Of a stretch of DNA of 64,000 nucleotides, positions 11,619 through 22,859 are shown in pieces. Both the position numbers and the translations under genes were made by a program. The stretch's first letter is position 1. Each line of letters opens with the position of its first letter. The stretch comes from Neoceratodus forsteri (lineage: Eukaryota > Chordata > Ceratodontiformes > Ceratodontidae). Location: assembly GCA_016271365.2 (NCBI GenBank), contig CM057454.1, positions 698,445,501 through 698,509,500 on the forward strand, read 5' to 3'. Under the pieces are notes generated by a model. That model made no database searches and had not been told where the DNA came from. It worked only from the letters and a program-made list of their open reading frames with translations.

Positions 11619-11985
11619 TGATTTAGATTGTTTACTGAAACATCCAGAGTTTTATGGATAGAAAAGCAGATTTCAAATCATGTGCCTCAGCCAACAACTT
11701 TGATGTTATAGCCCTCACAGATACTTGGCTAACTGAAAAAATTCCTTCCAGTGAAATTCATCTTGATGATTACTATGTCACCAGGAGAGACAGTATTGTC
11801 AAAAGGGGTGGGGACTGCTGCCCATTTCAGATCAAGGTACTGTTGTGCAGTTTACTATCATCTGCAAGGGTTATTGAAAATCTGTATGCCTGACTTACCT
11901 TGCTCTAACTGTGTGCCATTGCTCCCCCTCTACTGATTATTTCTGCTTTTTACACCTGGCTCAGACAGAGGAACTGCTGCGAGCA
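11619..11985 (+). mobile_element. L2-type LINE, endonuclease fragment (right of the hAT)
   Basis: The frame from 11654 reads RKADFKSCASANNFDVIALTDTW then YYVTRRDS and KRGG. This is the N-terminal part of an apurinic-type endonuclease with the catalytic-glutamate position changed (usual LTETWL, here LTDTWL). Degraded homology continues to about 11980 (A-Q-T-E-E-L-L). Together with 6230-7012 it is one LINE copy split by the hAT element. The reverse transcriptase part is absent. Confidence 0.75.
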
Positions 11986-13074
11986 TCAGTGGAGGAGGAG
12001 GGGCAGTGAAATATAAAAAGAACCTGCTGCCTATAGCAGGAGAGCTGTGGTGTGAGCGTGAGTGGAGCAAGCACCACTCAGCACTGAAATTTGTTGATTA
12101 GTGTAATGAATTGCAATGTAAGAAGAGAAGGTATTGTAGTTTGTAAAATTTATCATAGTCAGACATTTTAAAAAGTCAAAGGTTTTAAAATTAATAGTCT
12201 GTCCTTGTTAGGGTTGGAATATAAGTTATATCAACACAAGTTTTAACCATGTGCTAACTGTACACAGCTGCTTATACAGTACACATGGCGCAAAACTGGC
12301 ACTCTGTCTCAATTTTGGTCACAGAGATTAGCAGAGTGTCTGTGCCAGTGCCACTGTGGGAGAGTGCATAAACATATGGTGGGGTCCATGAATAGTGTGA
12401 GTGGTGGGACTGGGAGGCAGGTAGTTATTGGCAGTTTCAATGTAACGGAATGAACAGCAGCACCACTGAACACCAAGGGAAGTGTAATATTACTGGTGGG
12501 AGCTCAAAGGGCAGTGGTAGGAGGCAGGAGCGATACTACCTGGTTTAGGAGGCAACATCTTTTAGAGCCATTTACCAACTGGTCAGAGACTCACTAATTA
12601 TGCTATTCAGATAACATTTTGTGATCCTACCCTGTTTTTGGGGTGCAAAGTGTTGTTTGAGAGTCACTTACCCATTTAGCGATCAAAAATGCTCTTTGAA
12701 TGTTCTGGTCTATATGAACAATAACAGTCCATTACCAGTAAGATAAAGACAAACAGAACAAATACAAATATGGAATTGAGGCTGTTCTCATGAGGTTGAT
12801 AATGTAATTTATCTTAACAATGCATTAGAGTACAGAGTATGATGAGATTAATAGTGGTACCACTGTGCTACCACATGAGACTAGGGTTGCTGTAAGAGCA
12901 GGAAGGGATGGATCAGTGGAGCCGCCACAAGGTGAGCTCATTTACAGGGGCACTAGTAATTTAACTTGTTGTTATAACAAGTTAAACAAAACACAATCAA
13001 ACCATTACTTGCATTTTTTCTTTTTTTCCTTCTAATTACTCTGACTAGGTTATAAACCCAGCAACTTATCTGGA
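11986..13074 (+). other. Probable 5' region of the following CR1, no coding sequence
   Basis: No frame is supported until 13075. A TATA-like AAATATAAAAAG stands at about 12010, followed by a GAGCTGTGGTGTGAGCGTGAG phrase. The segment lies between the end of the endonuclease fragment and CR1 ORF1, so a CR1 5' leader is the likeliest content, but this is inferred from position only. Confidence 0.35.
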
Positions 13075-14095
13075 ATGGATATCATTAACTGCAGGTACTG
13101 TGGAACAATTTTCAGAAGGACAGTCTTACAGGATTTAGGACACTGTCCTACACGCTGGGCCTTCGGAGATCTTAGGACTCAGCTCCGGGCAGCATGGGCA
13201 GAGATTGCACGCCTCAAATTTCATATTCAAGAGGAAATATATTATAAGAACCACCCGCCATTTCCCCAGCATCCAACAGAAAAACCTCAACCGCAGAGGG
13301 TAGTTGGTCCAGGAGGTTGGCAGGTGGTTAGGAGAAGCAAATCAGGTGCCCCATCACTCTCTGCTTTCAACACATTACCTCAAAAACCATATAAACACTA
13401 CAAACAGGTATCTGCCTCTCATCTCTGAAATCAAACAAAGGCAGAAGACACTGCAGAAACGGACACTGCAACACAGGAGCTAGCACAACAAAAACTCACC
13501 CAAATCAGGAACCAAAACAAAAAAAAAGCAAAAAGGAAAATCCAAAAACTACAGATCAAAGGAGACTCCATGATTTGGAGAGTTGATACCCATCTCCAGC
13601 AGAATGTGATCAGATGTCTCCCAGGTACATCAGCATGGAGAGACACTGTCCGCATTGCTAAAAAATTGTTCAAAAGCAGGAGAAAACATGCGATGTCCTA
13701 GTACAATAGGGACTAATGATCTTGCCAGCCGGTCAGGTTGTGGAGACCAAGGAACACCTGACCAGGCTGGGTGACAAACCATCATCTATTTCATCTGGCA
13801 TCTCCTTCTCTGAGATCCTGCCAGTCTGGGAGAGGGAGCAGATGGACAGAAGGTCAGAGAAAGGAAATAGGTGAACTAAACATATGGCTCAGGGCTGGCA
13901 CCAGGAAAAGGACACAGATTTGAAGGGAACTGGCAACAGTTCTGGGAGCGAAAAGTTCTTTAAATTGATGGACTGCATCTGACTAAGGAGGGAGTCAGTG
14001 CATTAGGGCAGAAGTTTGATGTCTTTGCAGAATATTTAAACTACAAATGGGAGAGGCATCACCCATACAGCCGAATCGAAAGAACACCCTCCCCC
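13075..14095 (+). pseudogene. CR1 ORF1 protein with SGNH esterase domain
   Basis: The first 117 residues (13075-13428) begin MDIINCRYCG with a C-x2-C pair and a coiled-coil-like L-R-T-Q-L-R-A-A-W-A-E-I segment, then GGWQVVRRS, a proline-rich linker typical of CR1 ORF1. After a stop at 13426 the reading continues with the GDS block (GGAGACTCC at 13561), then T-I-G-T-N-D-L-A (13703-13726) and D-G-L-H (13967-13978). These are the Ser, Gly/Asn and Asp/His blocks of the SGNH hydrolase (esterase) domain in CR1 ORF1 proteins. The putative catalytic residues are still visible although the frame is broken several times. The known role of the domain is in retrotransposition, possibly lipid or membrane interaction. 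Confidence 0.82.
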
Positions 14096-15044
14096 TCAGC
14101 TAGTGGTCAAACAGGGATTCAGCATGTTTGCAGTTCATTTGCATCACCAGGTGAAAAAAGGTTTGTCTCCCCACTCGGCACAGGGGTAATATAAAACCTC
14201 ACCCAACAACTAACACACAAAAATCTGGCCAATGGAAAATCATATACACAAATGCTCACAGCCTGAAATAAGATCCCAGACCTGCAGGCAATAATGTCAG
14301 AGGCTAAACTGGACATAGTAGCAATTAGTGAGACATGGTTTACCAGTAACCACACTGAGGAGACTTCAGTACCTGGCTATGTATTGTTCAGAAGAGACCG
14401 GGTGCAAAAGGGGAGGATGGCCCTGTATGTCAATGAAAATATCAAAGCTACAGAAATTCAGAATACACATAAGGAGCCAGAAGAACTGTGGACACCCTGA
14501 AAACAGGAAATGGGACGGCCATAAGAACTGGGTTGTCTATAAGGCCCCAGACCAGGGAGGACATAGACACATTACTGTTAGAAGATATACAAAACATGAC
14601 AGCACTAAAGGGAGGTTCTGATATTGGGAGACTTCAACATGCGGATACAGATTGGATAATACCAGCAGGAACATCTGCCAGAACTAGACACATAGTGGAT
14701 TCCCTGCAGGAGGGCCTCAAACAACTGGTACAGCAACCCATAGAGACAGGGCTATCCCTGAATCTGGTACTGACTAACAAGGAGGGATCACCAGATCTCA
14801 GGTAGAAGTTCACCTGGGGGCCAGTGATTCCATCACATGGTATGGTTCAATTTAGCTACTACATCTAAATCATCCATTCCAAGGCAAAAATATGGGACTT
14901 CAGAGGAGCTGACTTTGATAAGATGGCCAACAGAGTTAAGCTAGCCCTGGCAAAAAGAAACACAGGTGAGGGGTATAGGCAAAGTGGGCAAGCATTAAGG
15001 ATGCAATACTTGAAGCAACATCCCATTGTGTTAGACAGAAAAGG
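13075..15044 (+). mobile_element. CR1 LINE, 5' half (ORF1 and endonuclease)
   Basis: ORF1 (13075 to about 14090) is followed by the ORF2 endonuclease (about 14230-15040). The latter includes MSEAKLDIVAISETWF, G-Y-V-L-F-R-R-D-R and a degraded G-D-F-N-like site near 14622. The copy stops at about 15044 where an L2-type LINE is inserted, and resumes at 19977 with the post-endonuclease segment. Removing 15045-19976 restores the CR1 order. Several frameshifts make it inactive. Confidence 0.88.
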
Positions 15045-15049
15045 AAGGG

Positions 15050-15715
15050 CGCGCTTCTCTAGCAGCAGCCACAAGACCACCGCTTCATAAAACTCTTCCT
15101 GCCAGAAAGGACTCCTGGATCTTGAGCCGTGAAGCAGCGGCCACCGGTGCGGACGGCGTCTTAGCCAACGCCCGAGACCACCGCCCTCGACTCTTTCCTG
15201 CCAGAAAGGTGCAGCAAACGCAGCTCATCGAGTGTGGAGCCTTTCCTTGGCAGCTTCTGATTAGCCTGCCCTTATACCTCTTTTGTTGCAACAAACTTTG
15301 TAAAAAGGAGCTGTTTTCTTGCTTTTGGAAATATCTAATGTTGTATTCATGTTAAACTGTAGGAAGAAAGTCTAACTGTTGTAAAACTTATGTTTGGATG
15401 TTAAAGGAGGGTACAACTTAAAGCTATCACAGCCCTCTTTTGAAAAAGAGCAGATTCCAGCTAGACATAGGGGCGCTAGAAATCGCTCCTATTGTCCTGC
15501 AAATTTTGCTCTGTAACACCTCTGGTCTGCCCGCCCTCAGCCGACTGGGACTAGTACTAATAGTCCCTCCTTCTGTCTCCCTTAGGGACTCCTGGATCGT
15601 CGGCCATAGGATGAGCAGCCACCGGGCGGACGGCGCTTCTCTAGCTGCCGCCCGAGACCACCGCCCCGGACTCTTCCTGCCAGAAAGGTACGGCAAAGCC
15701 GCAAATTTTCGCCCG
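15050..15715 (+). repeat. Duplicated GC-rich 5' leader blocks of the L2-type LINE
   Basis: GGACTCCTGGATC occurs at 15109 and 15588. Each is followed, about 40-60 bases on, by GCGGACGGCG and GCCCGAGACCACCGCCC, and ends in TTCCTGCCAGAAAGG. A truncated first block (15050-15108) ends in the same TTCCTGCCAGAAAGG. These are CpG-rich repeated modules before the coding region, resembling the repeated promoter monomers of other LINE 5' regions. Promoter activity is inferred, not shown. Confidence 0.72.
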
Positions 15716-16202
15716 CCTGCCCATCCCCCTTCCTGAGAGTTATCTTATAACCACTAGCCCCGTCCACAGTTTTTTCATTGGTCCGGCACATGCCTAACAG
15801 TCTTTGTTACCAGTCTTTAGTGAAAAGTACTACTCCTCTTGCTTTCTAGAAGCGCTCCTTAGTTCTCCTTTTTCCCTCCTCTTGGTAAGATCAGCATTAA
15901 CTAAACATGATTTTGAGGCGTGTCTCTGCACAACTATACTCAACTGCTTTCATTGCTTATTGGCCATGAGATCCTGCTGTAGTAGCACCAATTGCAACAA
16001 TCAGAGTTCAAAGAACCTGGTCAGCAGTTCCAGTGGTGGTACAATCTTACTTTGTGCATAAACAAGCATGGGAGGTCTCAACCGGCTTTGTCTATTAGCC
16101 AACTTCTTTCTGTCATGCAATATGGTGGACCATCCGACAGCCACAATCTCATTATAGAGACGTGGCCTGCTCCACCAATCTCCACATAATAAAAATAACT
16201 AT

Positions 16203-18072
16203 TTGGTACGCTGCCCTTGTCTGCCACTAATTCACTCGAAGTATGTTGAATCTACCTATAGTGGCACAGCAATCTACAATACTATGCATGTCCCCAATCC
16301 ACAGGCAAATAAACAATGCTCAGGCTGCCTCTACTCTGCTTGGACCCTAAGCTACGAATTTATAGGGCAATACAAGAGAATGGCTCGACCCCTGGATCCA
16401 TGCGCCCCAGCCTGTATCAAACACAGAAAGAATTGCACTTTTAAAAATCTCCTAGCCAATCTGAGAAGAATTCTCATCCTCTTACTACTGTGCTCAGGAG
16501 ACATCAAACTTAATCCTGGTCCCTTAAGGTTGCTCTCATCACCTTCCAAAATTATTAATCTGAAAGGAATCAGTTTCCTACATGCCAATGTTTGTAGCCT
16601 TCTAAAGAAGTTGGAGTCTATCCAGGCCTGGATTATCCACACCGCTCCAGATATTCTCGTAATCTCTGAGTCCTGGCTTCGAGCATCCACACCGGACCAT
16701 GAGGTCAATATCCCCAATTACCTACTTTTCAGAGCAGACAGAAGGACTGGGGGTAGCCATTATGTAAAAAACAAATTCACGTATCTATATTAGATGCTAC
16801 TTCCATTGCTGGAGGATTGAATGCCTGTCCCTCAAAGTTGAAACATCTCACTCTGTGGCTTTCCGTGTAATAGGCTGCTATAGACCTCCTGCAGCAGGAC
16901 CCTCAGCTCCTGACCCATCTGTCAGCACAAATGGACGCCCAACACCTATGGAGACAATTTTATTAGGTGATCTAAACTATGACTGGCTAACTAGCGGATC
17001 ACTACCCCTAAAACAATTCTGTGATTCACATGGGTTCACCCAACTTATATCTGAACCAACTCGCATCAACAATAAGAATCCAATGAGAAGCACCCTCCTG
17101 GATGTGCTTCTTGTCAATGAACCACACCACTTTTCACATGCCGGTATCCTCCCAGCTGATGTTAATGACCACTGCCTTATAGCTGGTATCAGAACTATCC
17201 CCAAGCCACTATCCACATCAAAGTTCTCTACCAAAAGATCCAGATGGAACTTTGACCCTTTGGCCTATTTCAATGATTTAAAAAACTCTCTGCATTGGCA
17301 GACTTTCTACCTAGCTAAATCAGTAAGTGATGCCTATGATGTTTTGCATGAAATCATAGCCAGTGCCCTTAACACCCATGATCCTTTGATCAAAGCTCGA
17401 ATAAAAACCAGGACCTGCCGTTGGTTTTCACTGGACCTGAAGAAAGCCTTACTCAAAAGAGACCAGCTGTGGAAAAAGGCCCGAAAATCACATGCCGATG
17501 AAGACTGGTGTCTTTTTAGATCAGCTAGAAATGCCTGTACAAAAATGACCAGGGAGGCCAAGGCCACTTTTTATCAAAATGAATTGTTCTCTGCATCCAA
17601 TAACCCAAACAAGTTCTGGTCCACTATAAAGGAATTGTCTGGCCACTTACCGAGTAGTGTGCTTCCATCCAAAATTACCATTGACAATGTCCCTGTTACG
17701 GATAAATCTGATATTCTACAAGCCTTCAATAACCACTTTGCCACTGCAGGCCTGGCATTCGATAATGCACCGGTAATTAGTCTTTGGCCACTGCTCAAAG
17801 ACCAGCCACCCGAAACATATGACAAAAGCATGACCTTCTCCTTTTCCTCAATCACCTTCAAAGAAGTTGAAGACCTTCTGCTACAGCTAGATATTAGAAA
17901 AAGCGCAGGAGCCGACTCATTTGACCCATACTTTCTGAAAATAGCATACCACATACTAGCACCACCTATAACTCACTTATTCAACCTGTCTCTAGCCCAA
18001 GGTTCTTCCCCACTGAATGGAAAATTGCTCATGTTATTCCTCTATTTAAAGCAGGGGACCCAAGCCACCTGA
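16203..18072 (+). pseudogene. L2-type LINE ORF2, 2A-like leader plus endonuclease
   Basis: Residues 91-107 (to 16523) are a leucine run followed by CSGDIKLNPGP, a 2A-like motif in which the usual E is K. The endonuclease follows: FLHANVCSLL, DILVISESWL (catalytic Glu), then after a frameshift near 16780 GCYRPP, LLGDLNYDWL and the DHCLI site (usual SDH). The second frame (16855-18072, 405 aa) runs through the connecting region (RWFSLDLKKALLKRDQLW, NPNKFWSTIK) into the start of the reverse transcriptase (SAGADSFDPYFLKI) and breaks at 18072. Role: nicking target DNA and priming reverse transcription. The order and spacing are those of CR1/L2-group ORF2. Confidence 0.85.
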
Positions 18073-19330
18073 ACAATTATAGGCCTATCTCTCTACTACC
18101 TATACTTTCGAAAATGCTGGAAAAAATTGTAGATACACAGTTGAGATCCTTCCTTGACAGAGCTGCATTGCTTAACCCCATGCAGTCTGGATTTAGAGCT
18201 AAGCACAGCACTATTACAGCACTGGCCAAAGTCACTAATGACTGGCAAAGGGACCTAGATAATAAAAAATTTGTTTGAGCAGTGTTTTTAGATTTTAGCA
18301 AGGCCTTCGATACCGTCGACCATTGTCTACTTCTCTCACTCTAAATACCATAGGCATGGGCCATATCTCTCTGGACTGGTTCCAGAACTACCTTACTGAT
18401 AGGCAGCAACAAGTCAAGGCCGAGGAGGCTTCTCCACTCAAACCAACAAAAGAGGAGTCCCACAGGGATCCATATGGGCCCCTACTGTTCACCATTTATA
18501 TTAACAACTTGGACCTAGGAATCAAGGAAGCCAGTATCCATTTGTTTGCCGATGATACAGTACTTTACCTAAGTCGTGACTCACCGAGCCGCATGCTCTG
18601 AATTACAAACCGAATTCATTAAGCTGCAAAACCAGCTCATCAAAAAAGTTATTGCTAAATGCAAAAAACCAAAGGCCATGCTGTTTACCGTCCAGCTCTG
18701 GGGCCAGCACTACGACGCTGGTACAGATTCCTCCTATAACCACACTACTAGGAGAAAGCTTGAGTTTGTGCAGAAATTCAAATACCTGGGTATATGGCGG
18801 ATAACAAACTCTCATTTAAGGAGCACACAGAAGAATTGTTGAAGAAGCTTAGGCAGAGCTTGGCCTCTTTACAAGAATTAAACATCTCTGACTGAGGCCA
18901 CAAAAGACAGCTTGTTCATTCTACATTCCTCTCATTAATTGATTATGGTGACATTATCTATGGCCAATGCTCTATTTCTCAACTTGCAAAACTGGATGTA
19001 CTGTACCACAGAGCATTAAGATTTATAACTGGCCTTCCATCCTCCACACCACTGCTAGGTTATACGCTGCAGTAGGGTGCCTATACGCTGCAATATAGAC
19101 AGCATAGAAATGCAGCCCTCTGGACACTTCGAGCACTCACCAACAAACTCCCCGATTACATTGTTGCCTGCCTCCCCTTAAGTCACCAAGCAGCTATGCC
19201 ATAAGAAGCCAAATGTTAATTTCCCTTAAAATTCCCAGGATCAGTAACCACTTTGGTAGGGCAGCCATAAGCCATGCTCTGCCTTCATTTTGGAAAAGGA
19301 TTCAAAGCTCACTGAAACTTAGCTCTACTG
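18073..19330 (+). pseudogene. L2-type LINE ORF2, reverse transcriptase and C-terminus
   Basis: Joined over frameshifts, the translation shows H-V-I-P-L-F-K-A-G-D, N-N-Y-R-P-I-S-L-L, L-D-F-S-K-A-F-D-T-V-D-H (18287-18321), a degraded G-V-P-Q-G-S, G-P-L-L-F-T-I-Y-I-N-N-L and the catalytic F-A-D-D-T-V-L-Y (18547-18570). Then come K-F-K-Y-L-G-I-W and an S-L-I-D-Y-G-D-I-I-Y-G block of the C-terminal region. At least three frame changes and several stops are present. From about 19330 to 19976 is 3' untranslated sequence. Confidence 0.82.
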
Positions 19331-19976
19331 TCAGTATTTGCTGTGTTTAGGACTCTTTATGACAAAACATTTGCCGAAATATGTAAATGTTTCCATAGCT
19401 CCTAACTGTCCTGTTAATGGCTCCCTTGCTAGCATTATCATATGCAGCCACGAACATAACCCCTCTTTTCCCTTCCTAACTTGTTCATTAGTCAGCTGTC
19501 ATGGTGACCCTCAGAGTCCTTGGCACTTTTTTTCACTACCCACTCCATTATGGCGCTCTAATAGCTGTTACAGTTTGTATCTTGGGCTCTATTAAAGTCT
19601 GGCCACCCTCCTAGCAAAACTAGTTGCTGAGGGCTGAATTGTTCATAATTTGTACCTTTCTATAGAGGCCTGGATAAATATGGTACTTTAACTTCTGTAT
19701 ATATGAAAGCTGAATATGCCACAATAATGTTATGTGATGCATGTATGCTCCCACATGTGTACTTGGAATGTATATATTGTACATACCTAATTCTTTTTAT
19801 ATTTTTATTTGTTTGCATGTCTGTTTTTTTTACCTTAACACACTTTGTATACTGCACCTTTAATATGTATAACACTAGTATGTATAACTGTCATTCACAA
19901 CAGCAGGTCCACCTTGTAAATGAGCCTGCTCAATGGTGATCGCCTGGATAAATAAAGATTTGATTGATTGATTGAA

Positions 19977-22013
19977 GTGCAAAAGAAGAAGGAAACCACT
20001 TTGGTTCTCAAATACAGTAGCAGAAAAGGTCAGAGCCAAAAGGCTGGCCTTCAGGAAATATAAGGGAACACAGCGGGATGAAGATAGGGAGGCATACCAA
20101 ACTGCCCTAAGGGAAGCAGGGAAGGCAGTAAGGCAGGCACAGTCCCAAACTGAGGAAAAACTAGCACGAACAGTAAAGAAGGTGACAAGACTTTCTATAG
20201 ATACATTAGTGAAAGGAGAAAGTCCAGAGGGGGTATGCTAAGCTTAATGGAGAAAGGGAGCATGTGAGGAGGAGGACCCTGTAAAGGCATCTATCCTAAA
20301 TAGATACTTTTGCTCAGTATTTACTGAAGAGAAGGTAGGGCAGGGCCCACAGCTCAGCATCATGGACACAGGGGAAGGAGGTGAGCACTACTCCTTCACA
20401 AAAGAAAGGGTCCTACAAGAGCTTGCTAAGCTCAGGGTGGATAAAGACAATGGGACCTGATGGCATACATCCCAAGGTACTTAAGGAGCTAAAGGTGGAA
20501 CTAGCAGAGCCATTAGCAGAACTGTTTCATGAGTCTCTGAGCCAGGAGAGGTCCCAGAAGACTGGAGAAGGGCTCATATGATCCCGCTCCACAAGAGTGG
20601 TAGCAGGGAGGAGGCGGGAACTACAGACCAGTCAGTCTTACCTCAGTAGTGGGCAAGATTATGGAGGCACTCCTTAAGGAAAGGATAGTGCAACACCAGG
20701 AATCCATAGGGGCACAGGATCCAAGACAGCATGGGTTTACAAAGGAAGGTCTGTCAAACTAATCTCATAGATTTCTTTGACTGGGTAACCAAGTGATGGA
20801 CCAGGGGAGCAGTTGATGTCGCCTACCTTGACTTCAGCAAAGCTTCTGACACTGTTCCACATAGAAGATTGATAAATAAGCTGGGTAGGCTCGGGGTGGG
20901 TCAGAAGTTGGTCAACTGGGTGGCAAACTGGTTGATGGGCAGAAAACAGAGAGTGGTGGTAAATGGTATACAGTCAGAAGAGATGCAAGTCACAAGTGGG
21001 GTACCTCAGGGATCAGTCCTGGGCCCAGTCCTCTTCAACATCTTCATTAGTGACCTTGCAGATGGACTTGAGGGTAAGGCTTGTCTGTTTGCAGATGACA
21101 CCAAGATCTGCAACAGAGTAGATGATCCAGATTGGGTGGGCAGAATGAGAAGAGATCTGGATAAACTAGCAAAATGGTCAGAAGAGTGGCAACTGGGATT
21201 TAATGCAAAGAAGTGCAAAATCATGACATAGGGAAGAGAAACCTGAAGCCACCTATAGACTGGGAGGAGTTGCTAGCAGTCACAAAGGAAGAAAGAGACT
21301 TGGGCATCATCATCACTGATGACCTGAAATCATCCAAGCAGACCTCTAAAGCAGTAGGTAAGGCTAGGGGGTGTTAGGGTATATTAGTGGGGTATCACAA
21401 GTCGTAAGAGGAGGTAATAATCCCTTTACAAGACACTGGTTAGGCCCCACCTGGAGTACTATGCGTGCAGTATTGGAGGCCACACCTTCACAAGGACATT
21501 AACCAAATTGAGGCAGTCCAGAGAAGGGCACCAAAATGGTGCAGGGACTGCATCAGAAGACATATGAGGACAGATTAACAGAGCTCAATATGTATACCCT
21601 TGAGCAAAGGAGGAGAGAGGTGATATGATCGAGGCATTCAAACACCTTAAGGCATTAACAAGGTGAAAGAGTCTAACATGTTTAAATATAAGAAAAATAG
21701 CAGGACAAGAAGACACAGCATGAGATTAGAGGGGGGCCGATTAAGGGGGAATGTGAGGAAATTCTTTTTCACAGAAAGGGTGGTGGATGCATGGAATGGC
21801 CTACCACAAGAAGTGGTGGCTATGAATACAGTGCAGGGCTTCAAACAGGCATGGGATAGGCATAAGGGAGCAATACAAATGAGTATGAATATAGGCCACT
21901 GACAGAGCAAAGGCCGATGGCACATTTATAAGGTAGAAAAAGAAATGAGCAGACTGGATGGGCCTTGCGGTCCTTATCTGTCATCAACTTCTATGTTTCT
22001 ATGTTTCTATGTA
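19977..22013 (+). mobile_element. CR1 LINE, 3' half with octamer tail
   Basis: This is the continuation of the CR1 at 13075-15044. It opens with K-P-L-W-F-S-N-T-V-A-E-K-V-R-A-K-R-L-A-F-R-K-Y-K, the post-endonuclease segment. It then has M-G-P-D-G-I-H-P-K-V-L-K-E-L, A-Y-L-D-F-S-K-A-S-D-T-V-P-H, a 120-aa frame (20869-21231) with [14 protein letters not shown] and FADDTKICN, and the F-F-T-E-R-V-V-D-A-W-N-G-L-P C-terminus (to 21902). The 3' end is GGGCCTTGCGGTCCTTATCTG followed by tandem TTCTATG to 22013, the hallmark CR1 tail. Stops and frameshifts are fewer than in the other CR1 copies, so it is comparatively young. Confidence 0.92.
20869..21231 (+). pseudogene. CR1 reverse transcriptase core fragment
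   Basis: A 120-residue uninterrupted frame holds reverse transcriptase blocks 4-6: L-V-N-W-V-A-N-W-L-M-G-R-K-Q-R-V-V-V-N-G, then [20 protein letters not shown], then C-L-F-A-D-D-T-K-I-C-N with the two catalytic aspartates, then W-Q-L-G-F-N-A-K-K-C-K. It ends at a stop right after K-I-M-T. Upstream blocks (20811-20868) are in the same region but interrupted. Intact catalytic residues show that decay is recent relative to the other CR1 remnants. Confidence 0.88.
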
Positions 22014-22340
22014 CCAAATACTGAAATGTCAAAATAACACAGTACCATTGTGCTACCAGTGTACCAGTATTTGTGGGAGCCGACAAAAATCTCAAAATTT
22101 TGTGATACCATTGTATTACCAGTGTATGTGTGAGAGACAGAGAAAATGGTAAAAAATGCCATAGGAATACCATTCTGCCAGTGCACTACCAATGCACAGA
22201 GGAAAATCTATATATCACCTACCACTGTGATACCAGAGTACTATTGTGGATTTTTCAGCTGACCACAGTATTGCCATTGCTCTACCACTGTAATGCCATT
22301 CTGACAAATTCAGTAAGGGTAACCAGATTGCTGAGACAAT
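22014..22340. repeat. Degenerate short-period repeat around TACCANTG phrases
   Basis: Phrases such as ACCATTGTGCTACCAGTGTA, ACCATTGTATTACCAGTGTA, CTACCAATGCA and CTACCACTGTAATGCC recur irregularly. It looks like an old minisatellite or the edge of a satellite-like repeat. There is no coding sequence. Confidence 0.4.
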
Positions 22341-22645
22341 GCAGTGCTAAAGAAGTGTGATAAAAATTATAAAGTGTTGTCAGTACTACTGCAGTGTGCA
22401 GCAAAAATTTGTGAAGGAAATACAGTGCTTAAGAAGTGTGCATGAAAATCTAATAATTATTTGCAGTGCTCTTACAGTCTGCATCAAAAAATAAGAAAGA
22501 TTGAGCAGTACTACTGCAGTGTGCAGCAAAAATTAGTGAAGGAAATACAGTACTAAAGAAGTGTGCATGAAAATCTAATAATTATTTGCAGTGCTCTTAC
22601 AGTCTGCATCAAAACATAAGAAAGATTGAGCAGTGGTACAACAGT
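22341..22645. repeat. Minisatellite, 125-bp unit, about 2.4 copies
   Basis: CAGTACTACTGCAGTGTGCAG begins at 22381 and again at 22506. The bodies between (AGCAAAAATTNGTGAAGGAAA, GTGTGCATGAAAATCTAATA, CTTACAGTCTGCATCAAAA) are nearly identical in the two units, and a partial third starts after 22630. High similarity suggests recent duplication. Confidence 0.85.
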
Positions 22646-22859
22646 GTAGCAGAAAGTCAGTGCAGTGTATTAAGAGTGCACTGATGAAAAGCAGTGCTTT
22701 GTCAGTCTGGACTGAAATAACACTGAAATAAGACTCAAGATGGAAGTGTACACTCCACTTCCCTCTGGGGTAAGTGCACTAGGCAAACACATGCCTATTT
22801 TCAGGCACAACCTGGGTGATTACACACAAAATTATAACAAGGCAATCCATACAGTATGA

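Larger units (their letters stand above)
15045..19976 (+). mobile_element. L2-type LINE, near full length, inserted in CR1
   Basis: It starts with GC-rich leader blocks (15045-15720), followed by an ORF2 region from 16203 with a 2A-like leader, endonuclease and reverse transcriptase, then a 3' untranslated region ending in AATAAAGATTTGATTGATTGATTGA, a TGAT microsatellite tail at 19953-19976. CR1 sequence lies on both sides (left to 15044, right from 19977). The leader plus all ORF2 domains make it one of the most complete LINE copies here. Frameshifts at about 16780, 18060, 18290 and 18440 and several stops inactivate it. L2 group rather than CR1 is inferred from the tail and reverse transcriptase style. 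Confidence 0.85.
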
